A stretch of DNA of 64,000 nucleotides from Sphingomonas psychrolutea (GCF_014636175.1 NZ_BMDW01000012.1:1-64000); one strand, 5' to 3'; numbered from the stretch's first letter, positions 1 to 8,609 are shown. A program made the numbers and translations. Notes: a model not told the origin generated them from the letters alone.

Positions 1-80
1 GAAAACACCATCCGTTCCGCAACAGCCTTCCTCTACGCTGCCGCCGCCCTCGTTATCCTCCGACGCCTCGCTCGTTACGC

Positions 81-779
81 TTGAGATTCAAGACGGGCTC
101 TCAGGCCAACAAGGACAAAACCGCCCAGGATGAGACGAGGGATGAGATGAACGCCCTGCTTTTGTTCAAGAATGACATCGGAAGCTTCGTCCATCTCTAC
201 ACCTTCCTGTCACAGATCTTCGACTACGCCAGCACCGATATCGAGAAGCGGTTCCTGTTCTTCAAGCGCCTCTCGCCCCTGCTGCAGTTCGGCCGCGAAC
301 GCGAAGGAGTGGATCTCTCAGGCGTAAAGCTCACCCATCACAACCTGAAAGACGAGGGAAAACGCGCCTTGTCGATCGGCGGCGCCGACTTACCGAACCT
401 GCCGCCGATCACCGGCGTTGGCTCGGGTAGCGTCCAGGACAAGCAAAAAGCGCTGCTGGCGGCGATCATTGCCAAGGTAAATGACCTGTTCGAAGGCGAG
501 CTCACTGACGACGATCAGCTCATTTACGTGAACAACGTCATCAAGGGGAAGCTGCTCGAATCTGATTCCCTGCGATTGCAGGCGCAGAACAACACCAAGG
601 CTCAGTTCGCTGCCTCCCCCACTTTGGCAGCCGAAATCCTGAACGCGGTGATGGATGCACTGACCGCTCACGAGACGATGAGCAGCCAAGCTCTCAACAG
701 CCAGAAAGTCCGCGATGGGCTGAAGGAAATCCTCCTTGGACCCGGACAGCTCTACGAGGCACTGCGCGACCCCGAGTAG
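81..779 (+). pseudogene. Type I restriction endonuclease R subunit, C-terminal fragment
   Basis: Encodes only the C-terminal helical region of HsdR, the motor/nuclease subunit of type I restriction enzymes, which is normally about 1,000 residues long. Family-typical blocks are LLLFKNDIGSF (residues 26-36), YTFLSQIFDYASTDIEKR (about 40-57) and YVNNVIKGKLLE (about 149-160). The PD-(D/E)XK nuclease and helicase domains are absent. The TTG at 81 is just the first possible start; the frame stays open to the window edge. Codons upstream of about base 95 do not read like HsdR, and frame 1 encodes an unrelated 27-residue tail stopping at 82-84. I infer a recombination junction near 85-95 and a non-functional remnant. 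No hsdM or hsdS lies downstream. It sits beside a tRNA 3' end, as island remnants often do. Confidence 0.75.
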
Positions 780-1126
780 CGAACACGGCTTTCTGCGGGA
801 TTGGGATCACGCTGAGCAGAGCACCCTTTCTCTAACCGCACCGATCTATCGCACCCACAGGGTCTTCCAGATCGGTCGGCGACGAACAGAACTGGGGCGA
901 AAGCCGAACGACCTCACGAGTGCCGGCTGAGAAATTCGAACCGTTGAGTTGTGGTTTAGGAAAGTGGGAAAAATTCCCGGGCGCTCAGGCGGGATCATCA
1001 TCGATCGCAGCCCCGTTTCCCGACAAAAAATGTGCGCGGTACCCTTCGAGGTCAAACGCGATGCTACCTATTTGCTACCTGAGAAATAGAAGGGTGGCCG
1101 ATGCCGCCCCTAAGTCATTGAAAACG
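780..1126. other. Gene-poor gap between the hsdR fragment and tRNA-Lys
   Basis: No convincing gene on either strand. The one forward reading frame here (920-1168) runs into the antisense of the tRNA gene and is spurious. A palindrome GGGAAAAATTCCC lies near 966-978 and a short direct repeat GCTACC occurs twice near 1064-1080. Both could belong to the attachment region of a former integrated element, but nothing here proves that. Confidence 0.5.
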
Positions 1127-1202
<76 letters not shown>

Positions 1203-1216
1203 ACACTGGGCATGCG

Positions 1217-1729
1217 TTAGGGTCGGGTGTCGGCTTGGTCAACCCGAGGAAGTCCCCGACGCAACCGCGCGCGCAACTGGCGCACCGTCAGCCCGCTCAG
1301 CGGATCGCGCCAGTCGGGGGCGACGCCGAGCAACGGCCCCAGCACGAAATCGCGCGCACGAAACGCGATATGCGGGATCGTGAGCCCGGGCGCGCACCAC
1401 GGCCCGCCCGACCACAGGACGATATCAAGGTCGATCACGCGCGCGCTCCAGCGCTGCCCGCGCCGCCGCCCGAACGCGCGTTCGATCGCTTTGAGCCGGT
1501 CGAGGACCACAGGCGGTTGATCGACGCTTTCGATCAGCACTACGGCATTGGCATAGCGCCGGATCGACGGCCCGATCGGGGCACTCGCCACGACCGGCGA
1601 GACCGCGACCACGCCGGCTAAGGCCGCGATGGCTGCAGCGACCTCGGCGACGGGCCGACCGTGCCGCCCGCAGCGGTTCGATCCAATCGCGATGGCATAG
1701 TGAAAGGCATGGCTTGAGGTCGGCACCAC
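1217..1729 (-). CDS. folK: 6-hydroxymethyl-7,8-dihydropterin pyrophosphokinase (HPPK)
   Basis: Transfers pyrophosphate from ATP to 6-hydroxymethyl-7,8-dihydropterin in cytosolic folate synthesis. Visible HPPK features are the N-terminal AIAIGSNRCG strand-loop and the metal-binding VIDLDIVLW motif (the DLDI element with paired aspartates), followed by a TIPH element and an FVLGPL stretch near the C terminus. The start is uncertain. The frame is open to 1789, but the GTG at 1729 (or 1726) puts the core about 12 residues in and leaves a short divergent gap to the uracil-DNA glycosylase gene starting at 1750. No other folate gene is adjacent; tRNA-Lys follows directly. Confidence 0.85.
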   Translation of the reverse strand: MVPTSSHAFHYAIAIGSNRCGRHGRPVAEVAAAIAALAGVVAVSPVVASAPIGPSIRRYANAVVLIESVDQPPVVLDRLKAIERAFGRRRGQRWSARVIDLDIVLWSGGPWCAPGLTIPHIAFRARDFVLGPLLGVAPDWRDPLSGLTVRQLRARLRRGLPRVDQADTRP

Positions 1730-1749
1730 AACACGCCTAACGCAAAGCG

Positions 1750-2424
1750 ATGAACTTCGCACCCAGTCCGCTTGCCGCGACCGAACCACCGCGCGATTGC
1801 CCGCTTTGCCCGCGCCTTGTCGCGCTACGCGACGATCTGCGCGCCGAACATCCCGAATGGTGGAACGCGCCCGTCAACGCCTTTGGCGACCCCGATGCCT
1901 GGCTCGCCATCGTCGGCCTGGCCCCCGGCAAGCACGGTGCCAATCGTACGGGTCGTCCCTTCACCGGCGACCAGTCCGGGCCGTTATTGTTCGATACGCT
2001 GGCCGCGCACGGCTTCGTCTCGGGCGCGTACGAGAGCAGCCCGGAGGATTCGCTGCAACTGCACGGCGCCATCATCATCAACGCGGTCAAATGCCTGCCG
2101 CCGCAGAACAAGCCCACACCGGAGGAAATTCACGCTTGCCGCCCATTCCTGGCGGGGCAGGTGGCGGACTTGCCGAACGCGCGCGTGTTCGTGGCGCTGG
2201 GACAGATCGCGCATCAATCGGCGGTCAAGGTGCTCGGCGGGAGGCTCCCGAAATGCCGCTTCGGCCATCTTGCGGAACACCGCATGCCCGATGGCCGCAT
2301 CCTGATCGATAGCTATCACTGCTCACGCTACAATCAGAATACCGGGCGGCTGACGCCCGAAATGTTCGACGCGGTGTTTGCGCGGGCGGTGGCATTGCGG
2401 GGCACAACTGACGCGCCAAGATGA
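1750..2424 (+). CDS. Uracil-DNA glycosylase, family 5 (UdgB type, Fe-S)
   Basis: Removes deaminated bases such as uracil from DNA in base excision repair. Motif 1, GLAPGKHGANRTGRPFTG (residues 56-73), is the signature of family 5 (UDGb), and SYHCSRYNQNTGRLT near the C terminus corresponds to its motif 2. Four cysteines suited to an iron-sulfur cluster are visible: C17 and C20 (CPLC), C115 and C130. Length (224 aa) fits the family. It starts about 20 bp from the divergent folK start. Family 4 is less likely because of the NRTGR element. Confidence 0.85.
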   Translation: MNFAPSPLAATEPPRDCPLCPRLVALRDDLRAEHPEWWNAPVNAFGDPDAWLAIVGLAPGKHGANRTGRPFTGDQSGPLLFDTLAAHGFVSGAYESSPEDSLQLHGAIIINAVKCLPPQNKPTPEEIHACRPFLAGQVADLPNARVFVALGQIAHQSAVKVLGGRLPKCRFGHLAEHRMPDGRILIDSYHCSRYNQNTGRLTPEMFDAVFARAVALRGTTDAPR

Positions 2425-2522
2425 TCTCTCTGATGACCGATGCGTTGTAAGCGATCCTTGCGCGGACGGGCGAGCTCCGCCGCCAAAAAGATCGCTCCAC
2501 CGCTGCACTGTAGGCGGCTAGC

Positions 2523-2640
2523 TTAGATATCCTGCACAAACCGCGCGTACAGGTCGGGTCGCCGATCACGGAGAATTTCCAACGCCGCGCGGTGCCGCTT
2601 TATGCGGTCGAGACCGAGCGCTGCGACGACCGCGCCTGCG
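2523..2640 (-). pseudogene. Relic of the aguB 3' end (duplicated fragment)
   Basis: On the minus strand this stretch translates to AGAVVAALGLDRIKRHRAAL, then a further 18 codons ending VQDI and a TAA stop at 2523-2525. It aligns without gaps to the C terminus of the intact AguB encoded at 3574-4425; 22 of the last 29 residues are identical. There is no upstream remainder: homology stops around 2640, six bases before the stop codon of the DUF4337 gene. It is therefore a C-terminal fragment only, with substitutions suggesting an old duplication or a relic of a diverged paralogue. Confidence 0.8.
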
Positions 2641-2645
2641 CGGTG

Positions 2646-3212
2646 CTACCCCAGCACCGTGCTCAGCACATCGGGATGGAAGCCCCATCCGGCAAAGCCG
2701 CACAGCCCCAGAAACAGCCCAAAGCTGCCAAACGCCCAGCCGGCGAACAGCAAGGGGAAGCTTTCCGCCAGCGCCGCCACCGCCGCCATCGAGATCGCGG
2801 TCGAGAGCGCCGCCTCGCTCGCGTCGAACTGATCGTCATGCACGTTGAGCGCATCATAGCGATCGGCAAAGCCTTGCGCTTGTTTCGCCAGCGCCGGTGC
2901 CTCGCGCGTGTATTTGGCGATTTCGCCGTCAAGCCGGACGATCGCCGCGCCGGCCGCAGCCTTTGCGCCGGGCGTGGCGGCGAGCACGACCATCTCGTCG
3001 CGTGCCGTCTCGGCGATATGCAATTTGGTCTTGGTCGCCTGATATTCGCCCCAGCGATCGACCGAATCGGCCTTCGCCTGCGCCATGTTCTGGACGATGT
3101 TGCCGTCCTTGATGTTGCCGAGCCCCATGAACACCGACAGCGCGACGACCGTGATCGCGACCCAGCGGTTGAGCCGCTTATCCTTGGCTTCGGCGCTGAC
3201 TTCGATCTCCAT
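2646..3212 (-). CDS. DUF4337 family membrane protein
   Basis: Function unknown. The 188-residue product has an N-terminal transmembrane segment (WVAITVVALSVFMGLGNI, about residues 17-34), a soluble helical middle that includes the family-typical NIVQNMAQAKADSVDRWGEY stretch, and two C-terminal hydrophobic segments (about 140-185). This matches DUF4337 proteins of Alphaproteobacteria. The ATG at 3212 is preferred; an in-frame GTG sits one codon upstream. It lies, with the next small gene, between two copies of the aguB 3' end (2523-2640 and 3574-3690), so this segment may have arrived with or been created by that duplication. Confidence 0.8.
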   Translation of the reverse strand: MEIEVSAEAKDKRLNRWVAITVVALSVFMGLGNIKDGNIVQNMAQAKADSVDRWGEYQATKTKLHIAETARDEMVVLAATPGAKAAAGAAIVRLDGEIAKYTREAPALAKQAQGFADRYDALNVHDDQFDASEAALSTAISMAAVAALAESFPLLFAGWAFGSFGLFLGLCGFAGWGFHPDVLSTVLG

Positions 3213-3322
3213 CACGGCAATTGCACCATGCTGCTGGTCAGCACGCCAGTGAATTCGGCGTCATCCGAGCTTCATGCGCACCTGGAAGCGTGGTAATGAG
3301 GAGCCGTCATCAGGAGAAAGCC

Positions 3323-3568
3323 ATGCTGATCGCAACCCTCGTCGCGCTGTCGACCGCTGCCGCCGTGACATCGCCCACCAAGCCTGTGACGCTCAAGCCG
3401 ATGTGCCGCAATCCTGGCATCATCCTCGCCAAATCCGAGGGCAGTGTCACCATCCGTCCCCTGGCCGACGCGCCACCTGCGCGGCAGATCAAGGCGGTGG
3501 TGCGCGAGATCGAGGGCTGCAACACGCCGATCGTTGTCAATGCCGAGGTCGGAACGCCACACCGCTAG
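3323..3568 (+). CDS. Small secreted protein, unknown function
   Basis: An 81-residue product starting at ATG 3323, with an AGGAGA ribosome-binding site at about 3312-3317. The N terminus (MLIATLVALSTAAAVTS) looks like a signal peptide. The mature part is short and contains two cysteines (in PMCRNPG and EGCNTP) that could form a disulfide in the periplasm. It runs convergent to aguB with five bases between the stops. I do not recognise a family. Confidence 0.7.
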   Translation: MLIATLVALSTAAAVTSPTKPVTLKPMCRNPGIILAKSEGSVTIRPLADAPPARQIKAVVREIEGCNTPIVVNAEVGTPHR

Positions 3569-3573
3569 GCGAC

Positions 3574-4425
3574 TCAGATATCCTGCACCAGCCGCCCGTA
3601 GAGATCAGGCCGACGATCGCGGAAGAAGCCGAACGCCGCGCGGTGGCGTTTGACGCGGTCGAGGTCGAGCGTCGCGACAATCACCCCCGTTTCGTCACGG
3701 CCCAACTCGCCCAGAATGTCGCCGCGCTCGTCGGTAATGAAGCTGGTGCCGTAGAAGGTCTGGCCATGCTCGACCCCGATGCGATTCGCCGCCACCACCG
3801 GCACCACGTTCGACACGGCATGCCCGACCATCGCGCGCCGCCACAGTCGCGCGGTGTCGAGGCTGGTATCGTGCGGCTCGCTGCCGATCGCGGTCGGGAA
3901 GAACAACACGTCCGATCCCATCAGCATCAGCGCGCGCGCGGTTTCGGGATACCATTGGTCCCAGCACACGCCCACGCCAAGCGTGGTGGCGTCCGGCCCC
4001 GGCCAGACCTTGAAGCCAGTATTGCCGGGCCGGAAATAGAATTTCTCCTCATAGCCCGGCCCATCGGGAATATGGCTCTTGCGATACACGCCCTGCACCG
4101 CGCCATCGGGCCCGATCATCGCCAGCGAATTGTAATGATGCGGCCCGTCCGCCTCGAAAAAGCTCGTCGGGATCGTCACGTTCAGTTCGGCTGCGAGCGT
4201 CTGCATCGCCAGCACGGCCTTGTGCTGCCCCACCGGTCTGGCTTGCGCGAACAGGCCTTCATCCTCGACGCGGCAGAAATATTCGCCTTCGAACAATTCG
4301 GGCGGCAGGATGACTTGCGCGCCCTGGCCCGCGGCCTCGCGCACCAGCGCAGCGACATTGGCGATGTTCGTGTCGATATCCGACGTGAAGGCGAGTTGCA
4401 GCGCGGCGACGGTGATTTGGGTCAT
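3574..4425 (-). CDS. aguB: N-carbamoylputrescine amidase
   Basis: Hydrolyses N-carbamoylputrescine to putrescine, CO2 and ammonia, the last step of the agmatine route. It is a nitrilase-superfamily enzyme of 283 residues with the full Glu-Lys-Cys triad visible: E43 in PPELFEGEYFC, K116 in YRKSHIP and C154 in GVCWDQWYPE. The sequence follows plant and bacterial AguB throughout. Its partner aguA lies at 41777-42751, not adjacent. A second, degraded copy of its last codons lies at 2523-2640. The 140-bp gap to the divergent coq4 gene holds a candidate promoter and palindrome. Confidence 0.95.
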   Translation of the reverse strand: MTQITVAALQLAFTSDIDTNIANVAALVREAAGQGAQVILPPELFEGEYFCRVEDEGLFAQARPVGQHKAVLAMQTLAAELNVTIPTSFFEADGPHHYNSLAMIGPDGAVQGVYRKSHIPDGPGYEEKFYFRPGNTGFKVWPGPDATTLGVGVCWDQWYPETARALMLMGSDVLFFPTAIGSEPHDTSLDTARLWRRAMVGHAVSNVVPVVAANRIGVEHGQTFYGTSFITDERGDILGELGRDETGVIVATLDLDRVKRHRAAFGFFRDRRPDLYGRLVQDI

Positions 4426-4509
4426 GCCGCCTCATATCGTCGTTTGCGGGTCAGTTTCAAACCCGGAACCCGATCGATCGCGCAGGACCACAATGACGGT
4501 ACGGCATGC

Positions 4510-4549
4510 TTGACCCAATCCGCGAAACGATTTATTGACATTTGTGTCA
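4510..4549 (+). promoter_or_regulatory. Candidate coq4 promoter with TGACA-N4-TGTCA palindrome
   Basis: A plausible promoter, TTGACC (4510-4515), 17 bp, TATTGA (4533-4538), precedes coq4. A perfect palindrome TGACATTTGTGTCA (4536-4549) overlaps its -10 and expected start site, where a repressor would act. It lies 16 bp before the coq4 start, within the divergent aguB/coq4 gap. No cognate regulator is identified. Confidence 0.4.
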
Positions 4550-4565
4550 GTAAGGACCCGAATCG

Positions 4566-5366
4566 ATGGCAAAGCTTCCTCCCTTCCCCGGCACAAACGG
4601 TCGTCGCGACTGGCGCACGGCGTTCGATGCAATCCGCATTTTGCTCGCAAACGGCGACGACACGACGCAAGTGTTTCGCATCATGCGCGCTTTGAACGTC
4701 GGCAATGCGCCGATGAACTATGCGCGGCTGATCGCGACCGAACAGGGCGGGCGGCTGGCGTGCGAACAGGTCGAATTGGCGCAGCGCTTCTCCGACCCCG
4801 CCTACGTCGCGCGTTTCGCGCCCGGTACGGTTGGTGCTGCGTATCGCGATTTTCTCGCGACCACGGGTTATTCGGCCGATGGCCTGGTCGAGGTCAGCAA
4901 GGTCATCAGCGAAGATCAAGTGCAGCATCCCTATGCCTGGTTCGGGCGGCGGGTGCGCGACACGCACGACATCTGGCACGTGCTGACTGGCTATAAAGCC
5001 GACGAATCACTTGGCGAGGCCTGCCTTGTCGCGTTCAGCTATGCGCAGGTCGGCGGACTCGGCTGGGCGTTCATCGGTGGCGCGGCGGCGCTCAAAAGCC
5101 TCGGCGCGACTCGCGGCACGCTCTTCGCCCGCGCGGTGTGGGAGGGCTATCGCAACGGCGGCCGCGCACAATGGATTTCGGGCGAGGATTATGAGGCGCT
5201 GCTCGCCGAACCGATTGACGCCGCCCGCGCGCGGCTCGGGATCGCGACACCGGTCGCGTATCTGAAAGCGCAGCGCGAGTTGGGGCCGGAACTGGCATCG
5301 TACCTCAGCAAGCGCCGCGACGCCGCCGCCGAACCGGCCCCAACGCCGGAACGCCTCGCCGCCTGA
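4566..5366 (+). CDS. Coq4 family protein (ubiquinone biosynthesis)
   Basis: Coq4 proteins act in ubiquinone biosynthesis; the eukaryotic protein is tied to the CoQ-synthesis complex and to C1 decarboxylation/hydroxylation. The diagnostic metal-binding signature is present: HDIWH at residues 134-138, followed by a glutamate near 151 (H-D-x-x-H-x(~12)-E). Length is 266 aa, with an Ala/Pro-rich C-terminal tail. No other ubi genes are nearby, so its role here rests on family membership. The gene starts 16 bp after a perfect palindrome. A long frame on the opposite strand is a shadow. Confidence 0.85.
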   Translation: MAKLPPFPGTNGRRDWRTAFDAIRILLANGDDTTQVFRIMRALNVGNAPMNYARLIATEQGGRLACEQVELAQRFSDPAYVARFAPGTVGAAYRDFLATTGYSADGLVEVSKVISEDQVQHPYAWFGRRVRDTHDIWHVLTGYKADESLGEACLVAFSYAQVGGLGWAFIGGAAALKSLGATRGTLFARAVWEGYRNGGRAQWISGEDYEALLAEPIDAARARLGIATPVAYLKAQRELGPELASYLSKRRDAAAEPAPTPERLAA

Positions 5367-5419
5367 ATCCGGTGCGCGCGTAAATTGCGAAAGCTGCGCG
5401 ACCCGGTAGAGCGGGCGTG

Positions 5420-6466
5420 ATGCTCACGCGCCTGATCCTCACCGATTTCCGCAACCATGCCGACCTGACGATCGCGCCGGGGCCGGGCTTCGTCGTGCTG
5501 ACCGGCGAGAATGGCGCGGGCAAGACCAATGTGCTGGAAGCCGTGTCGCTGCTCGCGCCCGGCCGCGGTTTGCGGCGTGCGGCGCTTGGCGACATGGCGC
5601 GGCAAAACGGCCCCGGCGGCTTTGGCGTCGCTGCGGATTTGACCGGCGACGTCGCGATCGCCACCGGCACGCACGCCGCCGCCCCCGAACGGCGGATCGT
5701 CCGCGTTCAGGGATCGGCGGTCGCGGCGACCGCGCTCGCCGAATGGCTGACGGTGGTGTGGCTGACGCCGGCAATGGATCGCTTGTTCGTCGAGCCGGCG
5801 GGCGAGCGCCGCCGCTTTCTCGACCGCCTCACGCTGGCCTTGTCCTCGGCGCATGCCATGCACGCCAATCGCTACGAAGCCGCGATGCGTGCGCGCAATC
5901 GCTTGCTCGCCGACGACGCCGCGCCCGACCGTGAGTGGCTGTCGGCGCTGGAAGCGCAAATGGCCGAGCATGGCGCGGCGATCGACGCCGCGCGGCGCGA
6001 GACCGTCGCCGCGTTGGCGGAGCGACTGGTCGAGCAGCCCGACGGCCCCTTCGCGCGCGCAGGCCTCGCGCTGGAGGGCTGGACCGGCGCGAGCAACAGT
6101 CTCGCCGCCGATCTCGCCCGCGGCCGTGCGCGCGATGCAGCCGCCGGGCGCGCGCTGGTCGGCCCGCACCGCAGCGATCTGGTGGTCACCCATCTCGGCA
6201 AGGGTCAGGCGGCGGGTCTGTGCTCGACCGGCGAGCAAAAGGCGCTGCTGCTCGGCCTGATCCTTGCGCATGCCGATCTGGTGGCCGAGCGCACCGGCGC
6301 GCCGCCCGTACTCTTGCTCGATGAGGTCGCGGCGCATCTCGACCCCCTCCGCCGCGCCGCCTTGTTCGATCGGCTGTCCGGCATGGGGCAAGTGTGGATG
6401 ACGGGCACCGAGGACGCCCTGTTCGCCGATTTGGGGCGCGATTTTTTCCGCTTGCAGTTGACCTAA
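5420..6466 (+). CDS. recF: DNA replication and repair protein RecF
   Basis: SMC-like ATPase that helps load RecA at single-strand gaps. It shows the N-terminal LTDFRNH motif, Walker A GENGAGKT (residues 29-36), the ABC signature [11 protein letters not shown] and Walker [13 protein letters not shown] near the C terminus. The product is 348 aa from ATG 5420; a GTG lies one codon upstream. gyrB is 2.3 kb further on, but dnaN is at 43 kb, so the classical dnaA-dnaN-recF-gyrB order is broken up here. Confidence 0.95.
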   Translation: MLTRLILTDFRNHADLTIAPGPGFVVLTGENGAGKTNVLEAVSLLAPGRGLRRAALGDMARQNGPGGFGVAADLTGDVAIATGTHAAAPERRIVRVQGSAVAATALAEWLTVVWLTPAMDRLFVEPAGERRRFLDRLTLALSSAHAMHANRYEAAMRARNRLLADDAAPDREWLSALEAQMAEHGAAIDAARRETVAALAERLVEQPDGPFARAGLALEGWTGASNSLAADLARGRARDAAAGRALVGPHRSDLVVTHLGKGQAAGLCSTGEQKALLLGLILAHADLVAERTGAPPVLLLDEVAAHLDPLRRAALFDRLSGMGQVWMTGTEDALFADLGRDFFRLQLT

Positions 6467-6488
6467 CGTCAACCGCTACACCGTCGCC

Positions 6489-7292
6489 ATGACGACGATT
6501 CTCGACATTGCCGATGTCGCCCGCCTAACCGGCTTGAGCCCGCGCGCCTTGCGTTTTTACGAAGCGCGCGGGTTGGTGACCCCGCTGCGTACCGCCTCCG
6601 CACGACGCCTCTACGATGCCGCCGCGCTGGAGCGGTTGCATCAGGTCGTTGCGCTCAAACGCGCCGGGTTGAGCCTTGCGCGGATCAAGCAGCTGTTCGA
6701 CCGTCGCACGATCGACCTGCGCGCGCTGATCGTCGCGCAACTCGATCAGGTTACCGAACAGGCGCAGGCGCTGGCCGATATCCGCGCGATCCTCGCCACC
6801 ACTTTGTCCCGCATCGACCGAGGCGAGCCGATCGATGCCGCGACCTTCTGCTCGCTGATCCGATCCGGAGAAGCAACGATGGAACATCCGATGAAAGCGA
6901 TCGTCGATCGCTATTTCAGCCCAGACGACAAGGCAGAATGGGCCAAGACCGCCGCGCCCGCGTACGAAGGCATGGACTATGCAGCGTATCAGGCACAGTG
7001 GCGCACGCTAAGCGACACGATCGCGGCAGCACTCCCGCTCGACCCTGCCGGGGCCGAGGCACAAGCGTTTCTCGATCAATGGTTCGCGCTCTTGAAGCCG
7101 TTCACCGCCGTCGCGACGCCGCAAATGTGGAATGGCGTCGCGCAAATGTATTCCGACATGCCCAAATGGCAGAACGAGGCCGACCCGGGCTTTTCGTATA
7201 CCGTATGGCAATTCATCGCGAGCGCAACCAAGGCCCGCCGCGACGCCGGCGGGACGATCGACGGCCCCGGATGGATGACCGGCGCGCGCTGA
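6489..7292 (+). CDS. MerR family regulator with TipAS ligand-binding domain
   Basis: Residues 1-75 form a MerR winged helix (LDIADVARLTGLSPRALRFY), followed by a dimerising helix to about residue 115. The C-terminal half (about 140-265, including EWAKTAAPAYEG and FLDQWFALLKPFT) matches the TipAS domain that in TipA-type regulators binds thiopeptides and other compounds. It is a cytosolic transcription factor; the target gene is not evident. The MerR activator target is often the gene itself. A strong hairpin follows the stop at 7302-7327. Confidence 0.85.
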   Translation: MTTILDIADVARLTGLSPRALRFYEARGLVTPLRTASARRLYDAAALERLHQVVALKRAGLSLARIKQLFDRRTIDLRALIVAQLDQVTEQAQALADIRAILATTLSRIDRGEPIDAATFCSLIRSGEATMEHPMKAIVDRYFSPDDKAEWAKTAAPAYEGMDYAAYQAQWRTLSDTIAAALPLDPAGAEAQAFLDQWFALLKPFTAVATPQMWNGVAQMYSDMPKWQNEADPGFSYTVWQFIASATKARRDAGGTIDGPGWMTGAR

Positions 7293-7301
7293 ACACGAAA
7301 G

Positions 7302-7327
7302 CGGCTCGGAACGCGCGTTCCGGGCCG
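7302..7327. terminator. Hairpin after the MerR gene
   Basis: CGGCTCGGAACG pairs with CGTTCCGGGCCG (11 of 12 Watson-Crick, one wobble) ten bases after the MerR/TipAS stop. There is no T-run after it, so it is a terminator only if this species tolerates tail-less hairpins; it could instead be an mRNA 3' stabiliser. Confidence 0.3.
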
Positions 7328-7393
7328 CGATTCGGTCGGCGCGCATCGCCATCTTCTTATTGAATCCGAAAGCTCTTTCGCCGACAGTGCGGC

Positions 7394-7780
7394 ATGAACG
7401 CGACACACACCATACGGGTCGATCCGCAAAAAAAGCTGGTCGACATCACGTTGGCGGGTTTCTTCGACGTGCCCCGAGTGATTCAAGTCGCAATCGACGG
7501 AAAGGCCGCGATCGAGAGCTTGGGACTCGCGCCGCATGAGCATCTCACCTTGATCGACGTGTCCGATTTCAGTCTGCAATCGCAGGATGTCGTCTCGGCG
7601 TTACAAAGCACATTTGGCAACCCGCGTTACGCCTCACGGCGGCTGGCTGTCGTCACCGACAAATCGCTTTCGCCGATGCAGGTACAGCGCGTCCTGAAAC
7701 GCGACACCGCCCAGTGGTTCGACGACCGACGCGAGGCCGAAGCGTGGTTGTGCGACGATCGGCCAACGCAAGACGCTTAA
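7394..7780 (+). CDS. Conserved hypothetical protein (possible SpoIIAA/STAS-like fold)
   Basis: A 128-residue soluble protein without signal peptide or membrane segment. The pattern of a short strand (THTIRVDPQKKLVDITLAG), a helix, then HLTLIDVSDF and a helix resembles SpoIIAA-like/STAS-type small proteins found in sphingomonads, but no diagnostic motif settles it. It stands alone between the MerR gene and the convergent TlpA-like gene. Function unknown. Confidence 0.65.
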   Translation: MNATHTIRVDPQKKLVDITLAGFFDVPRVIQVAIDGKAAIESLGLAPHEHLTLIDVSDFSLQSQDVVSALQSTFGNPRYASRRLAVVTDKSLSPMQVQRVLKRDTAQWFDDRREAEAWLCDDRPTQDA

Positions 7781-7823
7781 TCGGTCGCCAGCGCCGCAAG
7801 CCGCACCGCCTGCCGCGGGCGAC

Positions 7824-7840
7824 TCGCCCATTTCGCTTCC
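7824..7840 (+). repeat. 17-bp direct repeat, copy 1 (3' of the TlpA-like gene)
   Basis: TCGCCCATTTCGCTTCC, exactly repeated at 8733-8749 just upstream of gyrB. A GATAAT hexamer follows at about 7860. The two copies bracket the TlpA-like gene. Confidence 0.7.
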
Positions 7841-7865
7841 TTCTCTGGGAAGCTCGCGCGATAAT

Positions 7866-8609
7866 CTAGAGTCGGTCGAGAATACCGTCGCAAAGTGCCG
7901 TGACCAGTGCGTCGCCGTCGGGCGATTGCCACAAGGTGCCGCGGTCACCGGCAAGCATCGCGCGCTTGTCCGCGTCGGTCAGGATGTACGACCCGGGCTG
8001 CTTGGCGGCTGCACCGGGCGGAAGCGCCGCCGTCAGCGCACCACGGCTCCGCCCGCGGATCCGTCCCCGCGAATCGACGAGCAAAGTGCACGGCAGCGTC
8101 CCGCCATCGCCCATCGGCGATGGCGACAGCGTCAGCATCAGGCGCTTCCCGCCGTTTGGCTCGACCAGCAGCGGCAAGCCAGCGACGCGGGCTTGCGTCA
8201 ACCGCGCGGTCGCGCCGGCAAAACCGAGCTTCTCCGCGATGCAGGTCGGCACCGCGACGATGTCGAAATTCGGTCCCGCGAAACGTCGGCGCAGCGCGGC
8301 GAAATCGCGCGCCTCGACCAGGCATGGCGCGCACCATTCTGCCCATAAGGTGACGATCCGTGTCTTGCCACGCAGGCTGTCGAGCGAAAGCTTCGCCGCG
8401 CCGTTCGACACTTTGATCGGTGGCAATGGCAGATCGACCTTTTCGAAGGTCAGCGCGAGCCGGTTTTTGTCCAGCGGGGTGCCCGTGAACAGCCGCGGAC
8501 CGGATTTCAGCGTGAGAATGGGCGCCGCTGATAGACGAGCGGGGCTGGCGAGCCCGGCAAGCATGCCGCCAAGGATCGCACGACGATCAAGTCCGCCACC
8601 GATTGCCAC
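7866..8609 (-). CDS. TlpA-like thioredoxin-fold protein, exported
   Basis: A periplasmic thiol:disulfide protein of 247 residues. The N terminus (LDRRAILGGMLAGLASPARL) has an arginine pair before a hydrophobic stretch, compatible with a Tat or Sec signal. The thioredoxin active site WCAPC lies at about residues 92-96 in TLWAEWCAPCLVEARDF. TlpA/ResA-type proteins reduce disulfides in cytochrome c or copper-site maturation; which one applies here is not visible. It is transcribed divergently from gyrB, and both flanks carry the same 17-bp repeat (7824-7840, 8733-8749). Confidence 0.8.
   Translation of the reverse strand: MAIGGGLDRRAILGGMLAGLASPARLSAAPILTLKSGPRLFTGTPLDKNRLALTFEKVDLPLPPIKVSNGAAKLSLDSLRGKTRIVTLWAEWCAPCLVEARDFAALRRRFAGPNFDIVAVPTCIAEKLGFAGATARLTQARVAGLPLLVEPNGGKRLMLTLSPSPMGDGGTLPCTLLVDSRGRIRGRSRGALTAALPPGAAAKQPGSYILTDADKRAMLAGDRGTLWQSPDGDALVTALCDGILDRL

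Noticed and set aside
1-84. 27-residue tail in frame 1 ending at the TGA 82-84
   Set aside because: Codons look acceptable, but the rest is outside the window and no family is recognisable, so it is mentioned only as part of the joint.
4422-4979. Minus-strand frame overlapping coq4 and its promoter
   Set aside because: Coq4 has a clear metal motif on the plus strand; the reverse frame has no recognisable features.
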